Of a stretch of DNA of 64,000 bases, positions 60,964 to 64,000 are shown piece after piece. The stretch is from Serinus canaria (taxonomy: Eukaryota > Chordata > Aves > Passeriformes > Fringillidae), in NCBI RefSeq assembly GCF_022539315.1, contig NC_066315.1, positions 21,179,649 through 21,243,648 on the forward strand. Direction: 5' to 3'. The notes beneath the pieces are model-generated. The model made no database searches, was not told the DNA's origin, and worked only from the letters and a program-made list of their open reading frames with translations. Position numbers and translations under genes: made by a program. Each line of letters begins with the position of its first letter. Position 1 is the first letter of the stretch.

Positions 60964-63900
60964 GTAAAGTAAAATCAAGATGTTAGTGATAATGAAGGAG
61001 ACAACTGAGAGCAAGGATAACCTACATAGGCTGTACCAGCTGAAAGCTGCACATAAACATGTTCTTTTCAGGAAGGGAGATTCCTGAACTCTCAGCTATC
61101 CTTTCTTGTGCAGCCCAGGGTAAAGATAAGCCATGCCTCCAAAAGATGGGAAGGACAGGACCATTCTGCTCAGACCCAACTCAGGTTCATTCCCATTAAC
61201 CCAGCTCCTTCCCACTAACTTCTTTATAATACTACACAAATACTGTAACATTTTTCTAGGAATACGGTTATTCACATAATTCAGATTTGAACCAGTAAAA
61301 AATACCAGTAGCAGAAAGTAATACTGCCAAATTCCCTTAGTGCTTCCAACCTGGGATCCCATGGTACCAGCTCCCAGTCAGAGTTAATGAGCCCTGCTGA
61401 CCCCCAAACACGTGGACACTGCTGTCTCTTCTCACTGCACACCACTGCTTTACCAGTATTAAGTATGTCCCAGACTCCAACATCCTGAATGGCTGGACAT
61501 TACTGCAGTATAAACTTGACAAAGTTACTTTCCCCTGTTGTCAATTCTTTTGTGTTATGAATGGACCAAAAATGCAATTAAAATGTAAAATGTGCCAGTG
61601 TTCACAGAAGGACTAATGTTGGCTGAAGTCCTGCTGAGCTGTACTGAACGTTCATTGTTTTTCCTTTTTGGGTCTGTTTGTTTTTTTAAGAGCAAAGATG
61701 AAACCCTATCCTGCAAACAAGCAGAGTGTTCATGTATTCTCTGTTGGACAGCAAGTCTGAATTGCCTCATCTGCACATATATCTCCCAGGCTGTTGCAAC
61801 ATGAGCCTGTTTTTTTCTGTTAGTGCCTGGAATGTTCAAAAGGGCCTCAAGGGTGAGAGTGGGAGAAAGCAAGTTAATTTCCTTTCTGAAGGCAAATGTT
61901 TTTAAGGAAGTTGCAAGTAACTTACAAGGTATTTCCTTATTGTCCTTCTGTCAGTGACTTTATCAATGGGCTTCTAACCTAGTTTGAAAAAAAATTACAA
62001 GAAGTAATCAAAGATGATAGAAATTCTCTGCAACCTCACATCTCAGAAATAAATCTTAAAGACACCAGCCTTTTCCTACTGCCTGTTCCTTTTGTTCTCT
62101 TAGCAAAGCCACTGGTTTTTTGGACTGTAATCTACAAAACTAAAGTTCTCTTTAATATACTACATATGGTTACCTTTTTCCTTCATTCCTCTTTAGAAAT
62201 CTTTCGCTGTTCTTTTGGATGTTACCAATGTGTCAGAGGAGGCACTAATTCCAAAACCCAAGGTTGTATTAGCAGATATCTATTCTTTGAAGGACCTCGG
62301 GGTGGGAGTAGATAAGAGGCTGGACTTGAGTTGTCAATGTGCACTCCCAGCCCAGAAATTCAAATGTGTCCTGGGCTGCATCAGCCTTCCAGTACATGAA
62401 GGGAGGCTAAAACAAATACAGAGACTTCTTGCACTAACATGTTGTGACAGGACAAGGGAGAATAAATTCAAACTGAAAGAAAGGAGGTTTAGATTAGATA
62501 CTAAGAAAATTTCTTGGCTGTGAGGGTGGTGAGGCACTGGAACAGGTTGTCCAGGGAAGCTGTAGATGCCCCATCCCCTGAAATGTTTAAGGCTTGGTTG
62601 GATGGGGCAGCCTGGTCTAGTGGAAGCCTGGACCTGTCCACAATGGGTGGTGGAAATAGATGATTGTTAAGGTTCCTTCCAGTTCAAACCATTTTCTGGT
62701 TTGGACCAGAGAGAAATCATTCAGAGCTTTTTACCATTTTAGGAAAAAATTTGTTATATAGTGCCAACACAATAGTCTCATGGAGAAAGGAAGGAAAGGT
62801 CCTGGTGCTTTGGAAGAATAAAGAGGAGCCAGAATGGGTTAAGAAGGAGTTTTAAAGTTAGAATACTTTTTCTTTGGAAGACAAAATTTTAAGAACCCAG
62901 GAAACAAAATACAACTACTTCATTCTTTTCAGATTTTGGGGAGGATAAAAATGCCTTTCTGACAAATTCAATTCTGAATCCTTGTAGATAAAAAACTGCT
63001 TTCCTTTTCTCCACATTTTTTTAGCTCGTTCACACACATAATTTATTTCGTATTTTTTGCTTTTTATACTTTATTCAAAAAGATATCATCATGTCCTTTC
63101 TGAGAAGGATCAAAACATTAGTCCTAATTGGTACATCATTTTTAGTGTCTTTCTTTCTGCATTTCAAGGACCATTTTCACAAGGATTGCAAATGGCACTG
63201 AAAGTAAGTTTATTCTTCCTAATGTTTTTAAATTGTAAATGTATATTTCTTTAAGCTAAGTTTTTCACAATATTATGGTTCCATTACATAAACTAAAATA
63301 TTAAATTCTATGTTCATTTGGAAAAAAATTGATACTGTAAATTTCTTCTAAAATTTTCTAAATGTAAATTCTTCTGTTACCAGGATGACCAAATTCTTAG
63401 GGGTCATGGTATCAGTGAGTATGAGTATAAATGACAGGGACTCAATTCATTCAATTTACAGGGCTTTGAGCAATTTGAACTGACAAGAAAACACAAGAAG
63501 TTATCACACTGGATGCAGTTTACTGAGGTATATGGAAAAAAGTTCTGCAGGCACTTTTTGATGCATGAACTAGAGGTGAAAATTATAGCTTTCATGTCAC
63601 TTGCAGTGGAGTCAGGATTCTAGTTCTTATTTTTATGTTTGTGTTGTATCCTGACAATGAGCATCAGTGACTGCTCCTGAAATACACCTATTTTAATGCA
63701 AAGCAATTTCAGCAGACAGGTAGATTTATGGTAGAGCCTATTGCAATCATGTTCCTAAAGCTCTGCCTCTGGAATCCCATTTCCTCTTGGTTGCATCCAT
63801 ATTTACAGTCCTCTGTGTAGCTGTTTTTCTCCAAACTGCAGAATTCCTGATATTAAGGCAGAGATAAGATTCTCCTCAGACCCAACAAATCAGAGAGACT

Positions 63901-64000
63901 AAGACAGGAATAAATTAAATGGAATCAGCTGAATACATCACTTGATACATTTGTGTAAAACTAAAATAGCTGTAGAATCAAATACTTAATTTACTCTGCC
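60964..64000 (+). other. ITGA8: ITGA8 intron 20 (incomplete at window end)
   Basis: At least 3.0 kb of intron. Contains a CR1 copy (about 62235-62700). Two exon-like AG...GT segments (63169-63203 and 63462-63527) do not match the family and are not called. Confidence 0.75.
62235..62700 (+). mobile_element. CR1 LINE 3' region with internal deletion
   Basis: It runs from a diverged reverse-transcriptase C-terminal region (ggctggacttgagttgtcaa; cagcccagaaa; ctgggctgcatc), through gtgagggtggtgaggcactg, gaacaggttgtccagggaag and atggggcagcctggtctagtgg, to the CR1 3' end (atagatgattgttaaggttc, then cttccag). Relative to the usual CR1 order, the stretch between gggctgcatc and the acatgaaggg block is missing. 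Frames inside are remnants of the element, not a host gene. The 3' octamer repeat is degraded. Confidence 0.88.

Noticed and set aside
61690..61803. Reading frame with LSCK resembling the LSCEYK of the next ITGA8 exon
   Set aside because: Only four residues agree, the upstream acceptor is poor and the following residues do not match calf-1.
62215..62523. 102-codon plus-strand frame
   Set aside because: Lies almost wholly within the CR1 copy.
63169..63203. Short AG...GTAAGT segment (GPFSQGLQMALK-like reading)
   Set aside because: Good splice-site look but no similarity to integrin alpha-8 and an unsuitable 35-nt length.
63462..63527. Exon-like segment in phase 0 starting GFEQFEL, flanked by AG and GT
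   Set aside because: The expected ITGA8 exon 21 also starts GF, but the rest (human FRPLSCEYK) does not match; the segment looks like a chance open stretch.
1..64000. CRISPR arrays, bacterial operons, tRNA or rRNA genes, defence systems
   Set aside because: None seen; the window is animal nuclear DNA with two spliced genes and ordinary repeats.

Overview
The window is vertebrate nuclear DNA, most likely from a bird and probably a songbird. The genes are split by GT-AG introns. Intergenic and intronic DNA is AT-rich and fairly repeat-poor. The recognisable dispersed repeats are CR1 LINE 3' ends and endogenous-retrovirus LTRs of a kind familiar from passerine genomes. The bird call is inference from repeat type and compact introns; the gene calls rest directly on translated exons.

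Layout. Positions 1-385 are the end of an intron, largely filled by an LTR that continues past the left edge. Positions 386-535 are the last coding exon of MINDY3 (FAM188A, a Lys48-specific deubiquitinase), followed by its 3' UTR and a candidate poly(A) signal near 1402. About 5 kb without a recognised gene follows. A CpG-rich promoter island (about 6480-7420) then holds exons 1 and 2 of ITGA8 (integrin alpha-8) on the + strand. Twenty consecutive ITGA8 coding exons run from 6881 to 60963. They join in frame to 2085 nt, or 695 codons: signal peptide, the whole seven-bladed beta-propeller with four calcium loops, the thigh domain, the genu and the start of calf-1. The rest of the gene (remaining calf domains, transmembrane helix, cytoplasmic tail) lies beyond the right edge; the last 3 kb is intron 20 with a CR1 copy.

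Repeats seen: two copies of one LTR family in opposite orientation (1 to about 280 on +; about 20615-20990 on -), an unrelated solo LTR (about 23330-23656, -), three CR1 fragments (about 14706, 34170 and 62235), an ATC microsatellite (5173-5216), a TA/TG microsatellite (57478-57524) and a 51-nt T homopolymer (50984-51034).

The two genes lie head to tail, as I recall for human 10p13. They share no known pathway: MINDY3 trims ubiquitin chains inside the cell, while integrin alpha8beta1 is a surface receptor for RGD ligands such as nephronectin. I found no novel multi-gene system. The points most worth checking are the sense-oriented LTR poly(A) signal just before the last MINDY3 exon, the T51 tract near ITGA8 exon 15, and the placement of introns inside the calcium loops.
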